Below, one piece after another: positions 6,160 through 14,377 of a stretch of DNA of 21,530 nucleotides (positions are counted from its first letter, which is position 1; each line of letters starts with the position of its first letter). The stretch is from SZUA-378 sp036652815 (GTDB lineage: Bacteria > Bacillota > Clostridia > Lachnospirales > Lachnospiraceae): assembly GCA_036652815.1 (NCBI GenBank), contig JAVVVE010000032.1, positions 1 through 21,530 on the forward strand. Direction: 5' to 3'. The position numbers and the translations under genes were made by a program. The notes beneath the pieces were generated by a model, which was not told the origin of the DNA, made no database searches, and saw only the letters and a list, made by a program, of their open reading frames with translations.

Positions 6160-7875
6160 TTATTCTCCTTTTTCATCGGTTACCTCTATCTCATCCAAAT
6201 CTAACAGGTCTGCCGCCAACTCTTTATTTTCTTTCTTCTTTTTCTTACGTTTAAGCAAAGACACAATGAGAATAAGAACTACAATCGCTGCCACGATAAT
6301 ACCAATGGTTATAAAAAGACCTTTTTTAGATGCGTTTTGATCTGTAGGTTCTTCACCCATATCTCCGTTCATATCCATATCGTTCTGCGTTGACTCTGAT
6401 ACAAATAAATTGATTTCTTTTTCACTCTCTGTTATCTTACCGGCCGCATCCTCGTAGGTAATAATCGCTTTCACGGTACCCTCACCTATACTGGCTGCCT
6501 GACCGGTTACCATGGCATCTACATTGCCCGTAGCACCCGGTTCTACTTTACCGACGAAGGTATTTCCACCCGTAATGCTGTCATCTACAAATTTGACCTG
6601 CAGATTGTACAACGTGGTCTTTCCTGTATTGTACACACTAAACATAATATTAGACTGCTCACCTACCATAATCGATGTCGGCATGATTTCAGGTGTGCTG
6701 GTGTCAAATTTAGCCTCTTGCTTTACCGGGATGGATACACTGGTCGTTGCATCATATGGGTTATATTTATCATCTTCATAATGCATCTTAATATTTAATA
6801 CATATGGCTTCTGTGCCAAATCCACCTTAGCCGTCATCTCAATGCTCAGAACCGCAGTTCCCTCAATTGGGATCTGTTCTATATAGACCGTATTGGAACC
6901 TGAGGTCGGTAAAAATGCAGAATAAACTGCGGTCTCATCTTTACCCTCCTGTGCTGCCTCCAAATCAAACTCTACATTAGAGACTGCTGTTCTCTTAGAG
7001 GTGTTTTTCACATGTACATTAAGCATAAAAGTATCGCCTGCATTGACTACTGCCGGTGTTGTCTCAAATCCTGTCACGACAATACGCGGTGTGGAGGCTT
7101 TCGTCGTAGTATCTTTTCCCTGATCTATATTGCCGCTGCCCGGAGCACCTATCGTATGTACATAGGTCGTTAATTTCGTTGTCTCAATCGTATTATTGAC
7201 TGTATAGGTTAACGTATATTCCAATTTATAATATCCATTCAGTACATCTGCCCTTGTTTTAAAATAATAGCCGACTTCACGTCTGTTTTTAGTCGCATCT
7301 TCTTTATTCTTATTTCCCGGCAAGTCCTCCACCACCTGTGAATAACTGGTTTTATCAAGTTCAAATGGCCACTCTGCTACCAATGGTGAAGTCGTAGGTG
7401 TTACTACGATATTCGTAATATTCTCTTCTCCGAGATTGATAATTGGCAGGATGATCGCCACTTCTTTTCCATACTGGGCTTCCGGTGTCGCTACGGTGTC
7501 TCCCACTGCCAGAAACTCCTTCGTAGTCGTTGGTTTAATGGAAGTATCAGCAGATACAATAGCTGACATCTGTGATTGGATCGTACCTACATAAGATGCT
7601 ATCTCAACTTCCGTTAGTTTATTATTGGCAATATAGGTATTGGCACTGGCATACAGTTTGTCGATCTTTGCCTTTGCTTCCGGGCTCACCGTATTAATAA
7701 TGTATAGATTATTTTTAAAATTAATCAACTGTGCATAATATTTACTTCTTGTTTCATTAGATGCATTATCCGCTGTCTCGACTGCATTGCCGCTTACTGC
7801 ATGAGCAGTAATGGCTGTCCCGCCTAACATCATACAGCATAGTGCCATACATAATCCTCTTACGATTCTTCTCAT
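6160..7875 (-). CDS. Membrane-anchored CARDB/COG1361-like extracytoplasmic protein
   Basis: A 571-residue protein with a signal peptide (residues 1-26, predicted cut after AHA) and a helical N-terminal region to about 110. A series of beta-sandwich, CARDB-like or S-layer-like (COG1361) domains follows, with repeated phrases such as VVNAGDTFMLNVHVKNTSK and IMVGEQSNIMFSVYNTGK. A single membrane helix (519-541) and a Lys-rich, then acidic cytoplasmic tail close it. The start overlaps the ATPase stop as ATGA, with GGGAG seven bases upstream, so expression is coupled. Set between ATPase and permease, it is probably a dedicated extracellular subunit or adaptor of the transporter. Ligand unknown. 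Confidence 0.82.
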   Translation of the reverse strand: MRRIVRGLCMALCCMMLGGTAITAHAVSGNAVETADNASNETRSKYYAQLINFKNNLYIINTVSPEAKAKIDKLYASANTYIANNKLTEVEIASYVGTIQSQMSAIVSADTSIKPTTTKEFLAVGDTVATPEAQYGKEVAIILPIINLGEENITNIVVTPTTSPLVAEWPFELDKTSYSQVVEDLPGNKNKEDATKNRREVGYYFKTRADVLNGYYKLEYTLTYTVNNTIETTKLTTYVHTIGAPGSGNIDQGKDTTTKASTPRIVVTGFETTPAVVNAGDTFMLNVHVKNTSKRTAVSNVEFDLEAAQEGKDETAVYSAFLPTSGSNTVYIEQIPIEGTAVLSIEMTAKVDLAQKPYVLNIKMHYEDDKYNPYDATTSVSIPVKQEAKFDTSTPEIMPTSIMVGEQSNIMFSVYNTGKTTLYNLQVKFVDDSITGGNTFVGKVEPGATGNVDAMVTGQAASIGEGTVKAIITYEDAAGKITESEKEINLFVSESTQNDMDMNGDMGEEPTDQNASKKGLFITIGIIVAAIVVLILIVSLLKRKKKKKENKELAADLLDLDEIEVTDEKGE

Positions 7876-8618
7876 TCGTCTTCTCCCAGCCTTTCTATCT
7901 CAAACTCTATTCTATTTTCTTTCTTATTCTCTATCTTGATGATCTTACCGTCTCTGATATGAAATATTCTGTCTGCAAAATTTGCCAGATGATTATCATG
8001 CGTAACCATAACCAAAGTCTGCTGCTGTTCTCTCACTACCTTTTGCATCAGTTCCAGCATTTCCTTGGATGTATTGGAATCCAGATTACCGGTCGGTTCA
8101 TCCGCAAAGATAATCTCAGGCTGCACCACCAGTGCTCTTGCCACACCGACACGTTGTTGCTGACCACCTGACATCTGTGTCGGTCTATGTTTTTTATGTG
8201 GTTTCAGACCAACCATGTCCAAGGCTTCATTGGCTTTCTGTATCCGTAATTTCCTGTCCATCCCCTGAAAGGTAAGCGGTAGTGCTACATTCTCAACTGC
8301 ATTCATGGTTCCCATCAGATTAAAGGATTGAAAGATAAAACCAATATGCTCTCTTCGAAACTTAACCAATTGGTTCTCGCTCTTCTTTTCCATATGCTCA
8401 CCCGCAATGACTATCTCGCCCTTGGTAGGAGCCTCCAATCCGGCTAGCATATTAAGCAAGGTGGATTTACCGGATCCGGATGTCCCCACAATCGCACAGA
8501 ATTCTCCCTTATAGATAGAGAACCCAACTCCGTCGAGTGCATGCACCTTTTCATCGCCCACTTTGTATATCTTATATAAGTTCTTCACTTGAATCACAGG
8601 CTCTGCCTTATTCTTCAC
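7872..8618 (-). CDS. ABC transporter ATP-binding protein (MacB/LolD type)
   Basis: A 248-residue ATPase with every catalytic element: Walker A GTSGSGKS (45-52), Q-loop Gln97, signature MSGGQQQRVGVARAL (149-163), Walker B IIFADE (169-174), D-loop and switch His207. It matches the MacB/LolD class that drives FtsX-type permeases, in line with the permease two genes downstream. Translation starts with GTG, with GAGG seven bases before it. It is the first gene of the operon, and an extended -10 promoter lies about 50 bases upstream. Confidence 0.95.
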   Translation of the reverse strand: MKNKAEPVIQVKNLYKIYKVGDEKVHALDGVGFSIYKGEFCAIVGTSGSGKSTLLNMLAGLEAPTKGEIVIAGEHMEKKSENQLVKFRREHIGFIFQSFNLMGTMNAVENVALPLTFQGMDRKLRIQKANEALDMVGLKPHKKHRPTQMSGGQQQRVGVARALVVQPEIIFADEPTGNLDSNTSKEMLELMQKVVREQQQTLVMVTHDNHLANFADRIFHIRDGKIIKIENKKENRIEFEIERLGEDE

Positions 8619-8647
8619 TTTGATTCCTCGCTATTTTTTAATATACA

Positions 8648-8662
8648 GTTGTCTTTGACAAC
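8648..8662. promoter_or_regulatory. Perfect inverted repeat in the 5' leader of the ABC operon
   Basis: GTTGTC and GACAAC flank a 3-base centre. The site lies at roughly +4 to +18 of the predicted ABC transcript. As DNA it could be a small operator; as RNA the hairpin has a tight 3-base loop. No regulator gene is adjacent. Confidence 0.4.
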
Positions 8663-8671
8663 ATTTTGCTT

Positions 8672-8680
8672 ATTATAACA
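8672..8680 (-). promoter_or_regulatory. Extended -10 promoter of the ABC transporter operon
   Basis: The minus strand reads TG-T-TATAAT (8680 to 8672), an extended -10 with a consensus hexamer. No good -35 box is found at 16-18 bases, which is common for extended -10 promoters. Predicted start of transcription is near 8665, leaving a leader of about 47 bases. Confidence 0.55.
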
Positions 8681-8740
8681 CACCCTTCTCTATTTTGAGT
8701 AGCGATAAATAAAGAAATATCACAATATTAAGAAGAACTT

Positions 8741-8791
8741 AAGGAAAAACTTCCGTATCAGTTTCTATAAATAATAAACTGATGCGGAAGT
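8741..8791 (-). terminator. Intrinsic terminator of the ACT-hom-apgM-lysC operon
   Basis: Arms at 8776-8791 and 8749-8764 pair over 16 positions with one mismatch on the minus-strand transcript (a G-U pair if read on plus) around an 11-base loop. Five U residues follow in the GUUUUUCC context. It lies about 35 bases past the aspartokinase stop codon and separates the two operons. Confidence 0.88.
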
Positions 8792-8826
8792 CCCTCTGTT
8801 TTTCTTGATTTTATTAAGCTGTCTGT

Positions 8827-10035
8827 TTAGTCTTCTAATCCAAAAGCATCATGTACTGCATTCATTGCTTTTACCGCTTCTGCTTCTTCTATTAATACGG
8901 TGACTCTGATTTCAGAAGTGGATATCATCTTAATGTTGATATTTGCATTAAACAAACTTTCAAACATCTTTGCAGCGACACCCGGATTGGACATCATACC
9001 TGCACCGACTACCGATACCTTGGCAACATTCTTCTCTACTTCCACATGTTCCGGATTTAATCTGCTCTTACTGTCTTCTATTACTTTCATCGCTTCATCT
9101 GCCGCATCGCAGTCAACCGTGAAGGAGATATCTTTGGTATTGTTACGTCCTACCGATTGAAGGATCATATCGACATTAATATAGGCTTTTGCCAATACAT
9201 CAAATAAACGAAATGCGGTACCCGGTTTATCACTTAATCCTACGACTGAGATTCTGGCTGCATTTTTATCAACGGCTACACCGCTTACTAACATTCTTTC
9301 CACTTTTACATCCTCCTTAACAATTGTTCCCTCTTCATTGGTTAAACTGGAACGTACAATAAGCTGTACCCCATATTTTTTGGCTAATTCTACGGATCTG
9401 TTATGCAACACTCCTGCTCCCAGCGTTGCAAGATCTAACATCTCATCGTAAGTAATTTCTTTTAATTTTCTTGCCTTTTTGACAAATCTTGGATCCGCAG
9501 TATAGACACCGTCCACATCTGTATAGATTTCACATAAATCAGCATTGAGGGAAGCCGCCAATGCAACTGCTGTAGTATCTGATCCTCCACGTCCCAAGGT
9601 TGTATAATCATCATACTTATTGACTCCCTGAAAGCCTGTCACGACAACGATCTTACGCTGATCCAGTTCATGTAACACACGTTCTGAATCGATTCTTTTT
9701 AATCTGGAATTACCATAAGCGGAAGTGGTATGCATCTCTATTTGAAATGCATTTAAGGAAATCGCCGGAATACCAAGCACATCAAATGCCATGGACAGCA
9801 AGGCAACCGAAGTCTGCTCACCTGTTGTTAATAACATATCGAGTTCCCGCTTGGAAGGATTTGGATTGATATCCTTTGCCAATGCGATTAATTCATCGGT
9901 TTGTTTTCCCATAGCAGACAGCACTACAATCAAATTATTGCCTTTCCGGTATTCCTCTGCACACCGCCTCGCTACATTAAAGATTCTTTCTTTGTTGGCT
10001 ACTGAACTTCCGCCAAATTTCTTCACAACTAACAT
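8827..10035 (-). CDS. lysC: Aspartate kinase
   Basis: A 402-residue monofunctional aspartokinase, which phosphorylates aspartate as the first step to lysine, threonine and methionine. The kinase domain opens with VKKFGGSSV (residues 4-12) and holds TTGEQTS near 70 and GRGGSDTTAVALAA near 150. Two ACT domains (about 264-330 and 343-402) form the usual feedback site. The length fits the two-ACT class typical of Firmicutes. AGGAG stands eight bases before the ATG. It is the last gene of the operon, 20 bases after apgM, and directly followed by a strong terminator. Which amino acid inhibits it cannot be read here; operon context with hom suggests threonine, possibly with lysine. The symbol follows common Firmicute usage. 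Confidence 0.96.
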   Translation of the reverse strand: MLVVKKFGGSSVANKERIFNVARRCAEEYRKGNNLIVVLSAMGKQTDELIALAKDINPNPSKRELDMLLTTGEQTSVALLSMAFDVLGIPAISLNAFQIEMHTTSAYGNSRLKRIDSERVLHELDQRKIVVVTGFQGVNKYDDYTTLGRGGSDTTAVALAASLNADLCEIYTDVDGVYTADPRFVKKARKLKEITYDEMLDLATLGAGVLHNRSVELAKKYGVQLIVRSSLTNEEGTIVKEDVKVERMLVSGVAVDKNAARISVVGLSDKPGTAFRLFDVLAKAYINVDMILQSVGRNNTKDISFTVDCDAADEAMKVIEDSKSRLNPEHVEVEKNVAKVSVVGAGMMSNPGVAAKMFESLFNANINIKMISTSEIRVTVLIEEAEAVKAMNAVHDAFGLED

Positions 10036-10055
10036 AGTTTTATCTCCTCATTTTC

Positions 10056-11255
10056 TTATCTTGAAAATAAATACGCAAGAATTGTATCTCCCTTAGCGAT
10101 ATCATTGCCACTCTCCAAGCACTCTTTCTCATTATAATTCCAGGTGTGAGATTCTAATCTGGTACTGTCATAGAGCAGATAGGGTACCGGATTTGATGTA
10201 TGTGTTCTGACACATATCGGAGTCGGATGATCCGGCAGGAGTAATAACCGATACGCTACCCCCTGTGCCTGCAAAGTTTCTGTTAAAGGTTTGACGACTC
10301 TACTGTCTAAGTATTCAATTGCCTGAACTTTACGTTCCACGCTGCCTTGATGTCCCATCTCGTCCGGTGCTTCTATATGAATGTATACAAAATCGTATCC
10401 ATCTTCTGTTAATGCTTTGATAGCCGCCTGTGTTTTACCTTCATAATTCGTATGCAGTCCTCCATTGGCACCATCCACGATACTAACACCCATACCTGCA
10501 CCTACCGCGATGCCTTTGAGTAGATCGACTGCCGATATCATCATCCCTCGTTTCCCGGTTTTTTCCGTAAAAGAAGTCAATTGTGGTTTCGTACCTGCTC
10601 CCCAGAACCAGCAGCAATTTGCAGGATGCAGACCCTGTTCTTTTCGTTTTAGATTAATCGGATGGTGAACCAAAATATCGTAGCTTCGTTTCATCATTGC
10701 CCGCAATGTTTCATCCTTTGGTAGATATGGTCCTATCACACGAGTCAGGATATCATGAGGCTGTGCCAATTCGATTACCTGTCCCTGATTCCAGATAAGA
10801 CAATGCCTATAGCTTGTTCCTACATAGAATCGGTAGGTTTCATTTTCCAATTCTGCACGAACTGCATCTAACAAGATCGCACAATCTTCCGTACTAATCT
10901 CAGAAGAACTATGATCGATGATCGTTTTTTCTTCAAAAGGTTCGTCTTCTGACAGCGTAACAATATTACAACGAAGTGCAATATCGGTATCTTTCATTGG
11001 CACTCCAATACTCAATGCCTCCAATGGCGAACGCCCCGAATAATAAATCTGTGGATCATAACCAAGTACCGATAGATTCGCTGTATCTGACCCCGGTTTC
11101 ATACCCTTCGGGATCGTATGAACCAATCCGATCTCTGCCTGTTTGCTAAGTGCATCCATCGTAGGTGTCTTCGCATATTCAAGAGGTGTCTTATTCTCTA
11201 ACTGTGCAATCGGTTCATCTGCCATACCATCTCCGAGAACCACTATATATTTCAT
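10056..11255 (-). CDS. ApgM-family protein: 2,3-BPG-independent phosphoglycerate mutase or homoserine kinase analog
   Basis: A 399-residue member of the alkaline-phosphatase superfamily, archaeal-type phosphoglycerate mutase branch. Metal and catalytic residues are present: Asp9 in VLGDGMAD, Ser56 in PGSDTANLSVLGYDP, then APDEMGHQG and LLLPDH with a later His. ATG 11255 is taken because the AAGGA site is too close to the ATG at 11267. The gene is tightly packed between homoserine dehydrogenase and aspartokinase, while no thrB is visible. ApgM-like genes beside hom have been proposed as non-orthologous homoserine kinases, and the position favours that over a glycolytic role. The family is certain; the reaction is inferred. 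Confidence 0.85.
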   Translation of the reverse strand: MKYIVVLGDGMADEPIAQLENKTPLEYAKTPTMDALSKQAEIGLVHTIPKGMKPGSDTANLSVLGYDPQIYYSGRSPLEALSIGVPMKDTDIALRCNIVTLSEDEPFEEKTIIDHSSSEISTEDCAILLDAVRAELENETYRFYVGTSYRHCLIWNQGQVIELAQPHDILTRVIGPYLPKDETLRAMMKRSYDILVHHPINLKRKEQGLHPANCCWFWGAGTKPQLTSFTEKTGKRGMMISAVDLLKGIAVGAGMGVSIVDGANGGLHTNYEGKTQAAIKALTEDGYDFVYIHIEAPDEMGHQGSVERKVQAIEYLDSRVVKPLTETLQAQGVAYRLLLLPDHPTPICVRTHTSNPVPYLLYDSTRLESHTWNYNEKECLESGNDIAKGDTILAYLFSR

Positions 11256-11274
11256 CTTAATAACCATATCCTTT

Positions 11275-12510
11275 CTATGCTTCCATACGTATCATACTGA
11301 TAAATCCGCGGATCTGTGCTACCTTTTCTTTATATTCTTTCTCTGACATAACAGGAGTCACGACGGCAAACTCCTCTGGATATTCAGGCACTTCTATTAC
11401 CTTAAGTTCATCAGATGCATCTGCCTGACCAAACAACGATTCCATCTGTGAGCGTTGTTCCATAAGCTTACCTTGTATCCGGATAAAGAATCTTCGTCTC
11501 GCATTGTCTATACTGGTTAAAGCCAGTGGCTCTTCATCCCAGAAACAGGTAATGCTCTTTCCTATATGTCTTGCACAATCAATCACATCTCCTACTACTG
11601 CACTGGCTGTCGGCAGTTTGCCGGCTCCCGCACCATAATACATCGTGTTGCCCAGCATATTACCATGTACCAGAATCCCATTAAATACATCATTGACATG
11701 AAAGAGAGGATTGGTATCCTGAATCATAAAAGGTGCAACCATAGCAAAATACTCATTGCCTAAGTCTTTGCTGATTGCCAGCAATTTAATAGCGGTACCC
11801 ATCTTCTTTGCATATACAAAATCAGCTGCCGTAATCTTAGTGATGCCTTCTGTATAGATATCTTCGTAATGAACTGTTTTGCCATACATGAGCGATGATA
11901 AAATAGCGATTTTTCTACCTGCATCCAATCCGTCCACATCAGCCGAAGGATTTTTCTCCGCATATCCCTTCTGCTGTGCTTCCTGTAACACATCCTCATA
12001 ATTCGCACCGACTGCTGCCATCTTGCTTAAGATATAATTAGTCGTTCCATTTAAGATGCCGGTAATACCGATGATCTTCTCCGGTGTCAAGCTGGCATTC
12101 AATGGTCTGATAATCGGAATACCTCCGCCTACGCTGGCTTCAAACAGGTAATTACAATTATGCTCATGTGCTATTTTGATTAATTCAGAACCATGGTTCG
12201 CCACCAGCTCTTTATTGGAAGTACATACACTTTTACCACTCATCAATGCTTTCTTAGTAAAGGTATAGGCAGGTTCTACTCCTCCCATCGTTTCGCAGAT
12301 TACATCTACTTCTGTATCCTCCAAAATCACATTTACATCATGTACCAATATTTTTTGTACCGGATCTCCTTCAAATTCCCGTAGATCTAATACGTACTTC
12401 ACACACACTTCATCTTTGGCCTTCTTATTAACGATTTCCTGATTCTTATGAATCACTTCTACAACTCCCGATCCGACTGTTCCATATCCTAACACTGCTA
12501 CGTTTATCAT
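11275..12510 (-). CDS. hom: Homoserine dehydrogenase
   Basis: A 411-residue enzyme that reduces aspartate semialdehyde to homoserine with NAD(P)H. The nucleotide-binding loop LGYGTVGSG lies at residues 7-15. The family signature SVGGGIPIIRPL...GITGILNGTTNYIL and downstream KNPSADVDGLDAGRKIAIL, with its catalytic Asp and Lys, follow. A C-terminal portion (about 350-411) resembles the regulatory ACT-type domain of Firmicute Hom proteins. The GAAGGG site is about 13 bases before the ATG, rather far. It is second in the operon, 27 bases after the ACT protein and about 20 before apgM. Confidence 0.96.
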   Translation of the reverse strand: MINVAVLGYGTVGSGVVEVIHKNQEIVNKKAKDEVCVKYVLDLREFEGDPVQKILVHDVNVILEDTEVDVICETMGGVEPAYTFTKKALMSGKSVCTSNKELVANHGSELIKIAHEHNCNYLFEASVGGGIPIIRPLNASLTPEKIIGITGILNGTTNYILSKMAAVGANYEDVLQEAQQKGYAEKNPSADVDGLDAGRKIAILSSLMYGKTVHYEDIYTEGITKITAADFVYAKKMGTAIKLLAISKDLGNEYFAMVAPFMIQDTNPLFHVNDVFNGILVHGNMLGNTMYYGAGAGKLPTASAVVGDVIDCARHIGKSITCFWDEEPLALTSIDNARRRFFIRIQGKLMEQRSQMESLFGQADASDELKVIEVPEYPEEFAVVTPVMSEKEYKEKVAQIRGFISMIRMEA

Positions 12511-12537
12511 AATAATTTCATTTCCCTTCTATATTTA

Positions 12538-12978
12538 TTATTCCTTGGCGATGATTTTTACATAATGAACCCCATTCTGTTTCTCTATGGTATCTACCAT
12601 CTTGGACAAATCACCTGTCGTCGGCAGCACCTGTATACTGATGCTCAACGATGCGGTTCCATTAATAGGTATACTCTGATGAATCGTTAGGATATTGGCT
12701 CCGAATTCCGCCACTATCTTAAGCACATCCGATAATAATCCCAGTTCATCATCCATTTGAAACGTAAACGTAATGGTTCTTCCCTGCGTATTGTCATGAA
12801 AAGGAAAGATATCTTCTTGATATTTATAAAAAGAACTTCTGCCAATCCCTACTTTATCAACCGCTTCTTGAACCGTCTTGACTTTTCCTGAGTCCAATAA
12901 ACGTTTGGCTTCCACAACCTTTTGTAATACCTCAGGCAGTGCTTTCTGCCTTACTACATAATATTCCGACTCATCCAT
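12538..12978 (-). CDS. ACT domain protein, UPF0735/PheB type
   Basis: A 146-residue protein matching the small ACT family (UPF0735, PheB-like) often found before hom in Firmicutes. The start EYYVVRQKALPEVLQKVVEAKRLL leads to a helix-turn-helix-like stretch (TVQEAVDKVGIGRSSFYKY, about 43-61). The ACT domain itself runs from about 72 to 145 (TITFTFQMDDELGLLSDVLK...). It probably senses an amino acid and acts as regulator or enzyme partner; the exact task is not known. ATG 12978 is chosen because a good promoter lies inside the longer open frame that begins at 13077, and GGGAG precedes this ATG. First gene of the operon. Confidence 0.87.
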   Translation of the reverse strand: MDESEYYVVRQKALPEVLQKVVEAKRLLDSGKVKTVQEAVDKVGIGRSSFYKYQEDIFPFHDNTQGRTITFTFQMDDELGLLSDVLKIVAEFGANILTIHQSIPINGTASLSISIQVLPTTGDLSKMVDTIEKQNGVHYVKIIAKE

Positions 12979-13048
12979 CTTACATTCAACTCCCTGCGTT
13001 TCAAGTCTGTGTCCGTGTAGCAAATACAGTTGTTTGTCACTGGTGGAT

Positions 13049-13077
13049 ATTGTAGCATAGGCTTTTCTGAAAAGCAA
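13049..13077 (-). promoter_or_regulatory. Promoter of the ACT-hom-apgM-lysC operon
   Basis: On the minus strand, -35 TTGCTT (13072-13077) and -10 TACAAT (13049-13054), with an upstream TGC giving an extended -10, are 17 bases apart. Transcription would begin near 13042, leaving a leader of about 64 bases. That is too short for a T-box or lysine riboswitch, and I see neither. Confidence 0.7.
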
Positions 13078-13098
13078 GTACTAATTTACACTTTACTC

Positions 13099-13127
13099 TT
13101 GATAAGTAAAATCAATTATTATATGAT
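13099..13127 (+). promoter_or_regulatory. Promoter of the malic enzyme gene
   Basis: TTGATA (13099-13104) and TATGAT (13122-13127) are 17 bases apart on the plus strand. The start would be near 13134, about 45 bases before the ATG. It stands back to back with the hom operon promoter; only 21 bases part the two -35 boxes, so one bound protein could affect both. Confidence 0.65.
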
Positions 13128-13178
13128 GAAGAACAGAATCTAACGTAATGATAACAAATAAAGGATAAGGTAATTTCA

Positions 13179-14339
13179 ATGACAATACAGGAGCAGGCAC
13201 TACAATTACATAAAAAGTGGCAGGGAAAACTAGAAATCACTTCAAAAGTACCGGTCAGAACCAGAGAGGATTTAGCACTGGCTTATACTCCCGGAGTTGC
13301 AGAACCTTGTAAGATAATAGCACAGGATCCGGAAGCCGCTTATCTATATACGCAGAAATCCAACACCATTGCTGTCATCTCAGATGGAAGTGCCGTACTT
13401 GGCCTTGGTAATATAGGTTCCCTTGCTGCTATGCCCGTCATGGAAGGTAAAGCTGTCTTATTTAAAGAATTTGGTGGTGTCAATGCAGTTCCTATTTGTC
13501 TGGATACACAGGATACCGAAGAACTGATTAAAACCATTACCTATTTAGCACCTGCCTATGGTGGCATTAACTTAGAAGATATCAGTGCTCCCCGTTGCTT
13601 TGAGATAGAAGAGCGATTACAGCAGATTCTCTCCATTCCTGTCTTTCATGACGATCAGCATGGCACTGCTATTGTTGTGTTAGCCGGTATTATCAATGCT
13701 TTGAAAATCGTTGACAAAACAAAAGAAGCCTGTAAAGTCGTTGTCAATGGAGCCGGCAGTGCCGGAATCGCCATTACCAGACTCCTGTTGACTTATGGCT
13801 TCACGAATGTAATATTATCTGATAAATCAGGGATATTATCCAAACAGACCGAAGGATTAAATTGGATGCAGCAAAAGATGATGCCTCTTACAAATCCGTT
13901 TCAAGAACAGGGAACTCTCGCAGATGCTCTAAAAGGAGCCGATATCTTCATCGGTGTCTCTGCACCAAATATTGTATCTGCCGACATGGTATCTGCTATG
14001 AATCATGATGCGATTTTATTTGCCATGGCCAATCCCGTTCCTGAGATTATGCCTGAGCTTGCCAAAGCCGCCGGTGCCAGAATCGTTGGAACCGGGCGTT
14101 CCGATTATCCTAATCAAATAAATAACGTTGTGGCTTTTCCGGGCATCTTTAAAGGTGCTTTAGAAGGACGTGCCACACAGATTACAGAAGCTATGCAGTT
14201 GGCTGCTGCCATTGCAATCGCCGGTTTGGTTCCTGACTCGGAGCTCTCAGAAGATAATATTATGCCGGCAGCTTTTCATCCACAGGTAGCTGACGCAGTA
14301 GCCTGTGCTGTGAAGTCTCACATTGTTGTGCCATCCTAA
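13179..14339 (+). CDS. NAD(P)-dependent malic enzyme
   Basis: A 386-residue malic enzyme of the short bacterial type, which oxidatively decarboxylates malate to pyruvate. Marks include AYTPGVAEP (35-43) with the catalytic Tyr, ISDGSAVLGLGNIG (67-80), catalytic Lys91, metal ligands in NLEDISAPRCFEIE (131-144) and HDDQHGTAIV (157-166), and the Rossmann loop GAGSAG (191-196). AAGG eight bases before the ATG supports the start. The DUF4364 gene follows on the same strand after 38 bases. The stop codon lies in the first unit of a 17-bp tandem duplication. Cofactor preference cannot be told from sequence with confidence. Confidence 0.95.
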   Translation: MTIQEQALQLHKKWQGKLEITSKVPVRTREDLALAYTPGVAEPCKIIAQDPEAAYLYTQKSNTIAVISDGSAVLGLGNIGSLAAMPVMEGKAVLFKEFGGVNAVPICLDTQDTEELIKTITYLAPAYGGINLEDISAPRCFEIEERLQQILSIPVFHDDQHGTAIVVLAGIINALKIVDKTKEACKVVVNGAGSAGIAITRLLLTYGFTNVILSDKSGILSKQTEGLNWMQQKMMPLTNPFQEQGTLADALKGADIFIGVSAPNIVSADMVSAMNHDAILFAMANPVPEIMPELAKAAGARIVGTGRSDYPNQINNVVAFPGIFKGALEGRATQITEAMQLAAAIAIAGLVPDSELSEDNIMPAAFHPQVADAVACAVKSHIVVPS

Positions 14340-14359
14340 TGGTTGTGCCATCCTAATAG
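14326..14359. repeat. 17-bp tandem duplication at the malic enzyme stop codon
   Basis: Two head-to-tail 17-base units begin TTGTGCCATCCTAAT at 14326 and 14343; they differ in one base near the end. The first contains the last codons and TAA of the malic enzyme. A decayed third unit (TTGTGTTATC, from 14364) leads to the DUF4364 start. It looks like a recent slippage duplication that only lengthened the intergenic gap. Confidence 0.85.
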
Positions 14360-14377
14360 AAAGGTTGTGTTATCGCT

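Noticed and set aside
8643..8652. ATACAGTTGT shared by the leaders of the ABC and hom operons (also 13024-13033)
   Set aside because: Only ten bases match and the flanks diverge; too weak to call a common regulatory motif.
12979..13048. Possible T-box or lysine riboswitch before the threonine operon
   Set aside because: The leader is about 64 bases from the predicted start site, with no T-box sequence, specifier stem or terminator hairpin.
12979..13077. 33-residue N-terminal extension of the ACT protein
   Set aside because: It contains the operon's own -35/-10 promoter, and family members start at the MDESEYY position; the extension is not translated.
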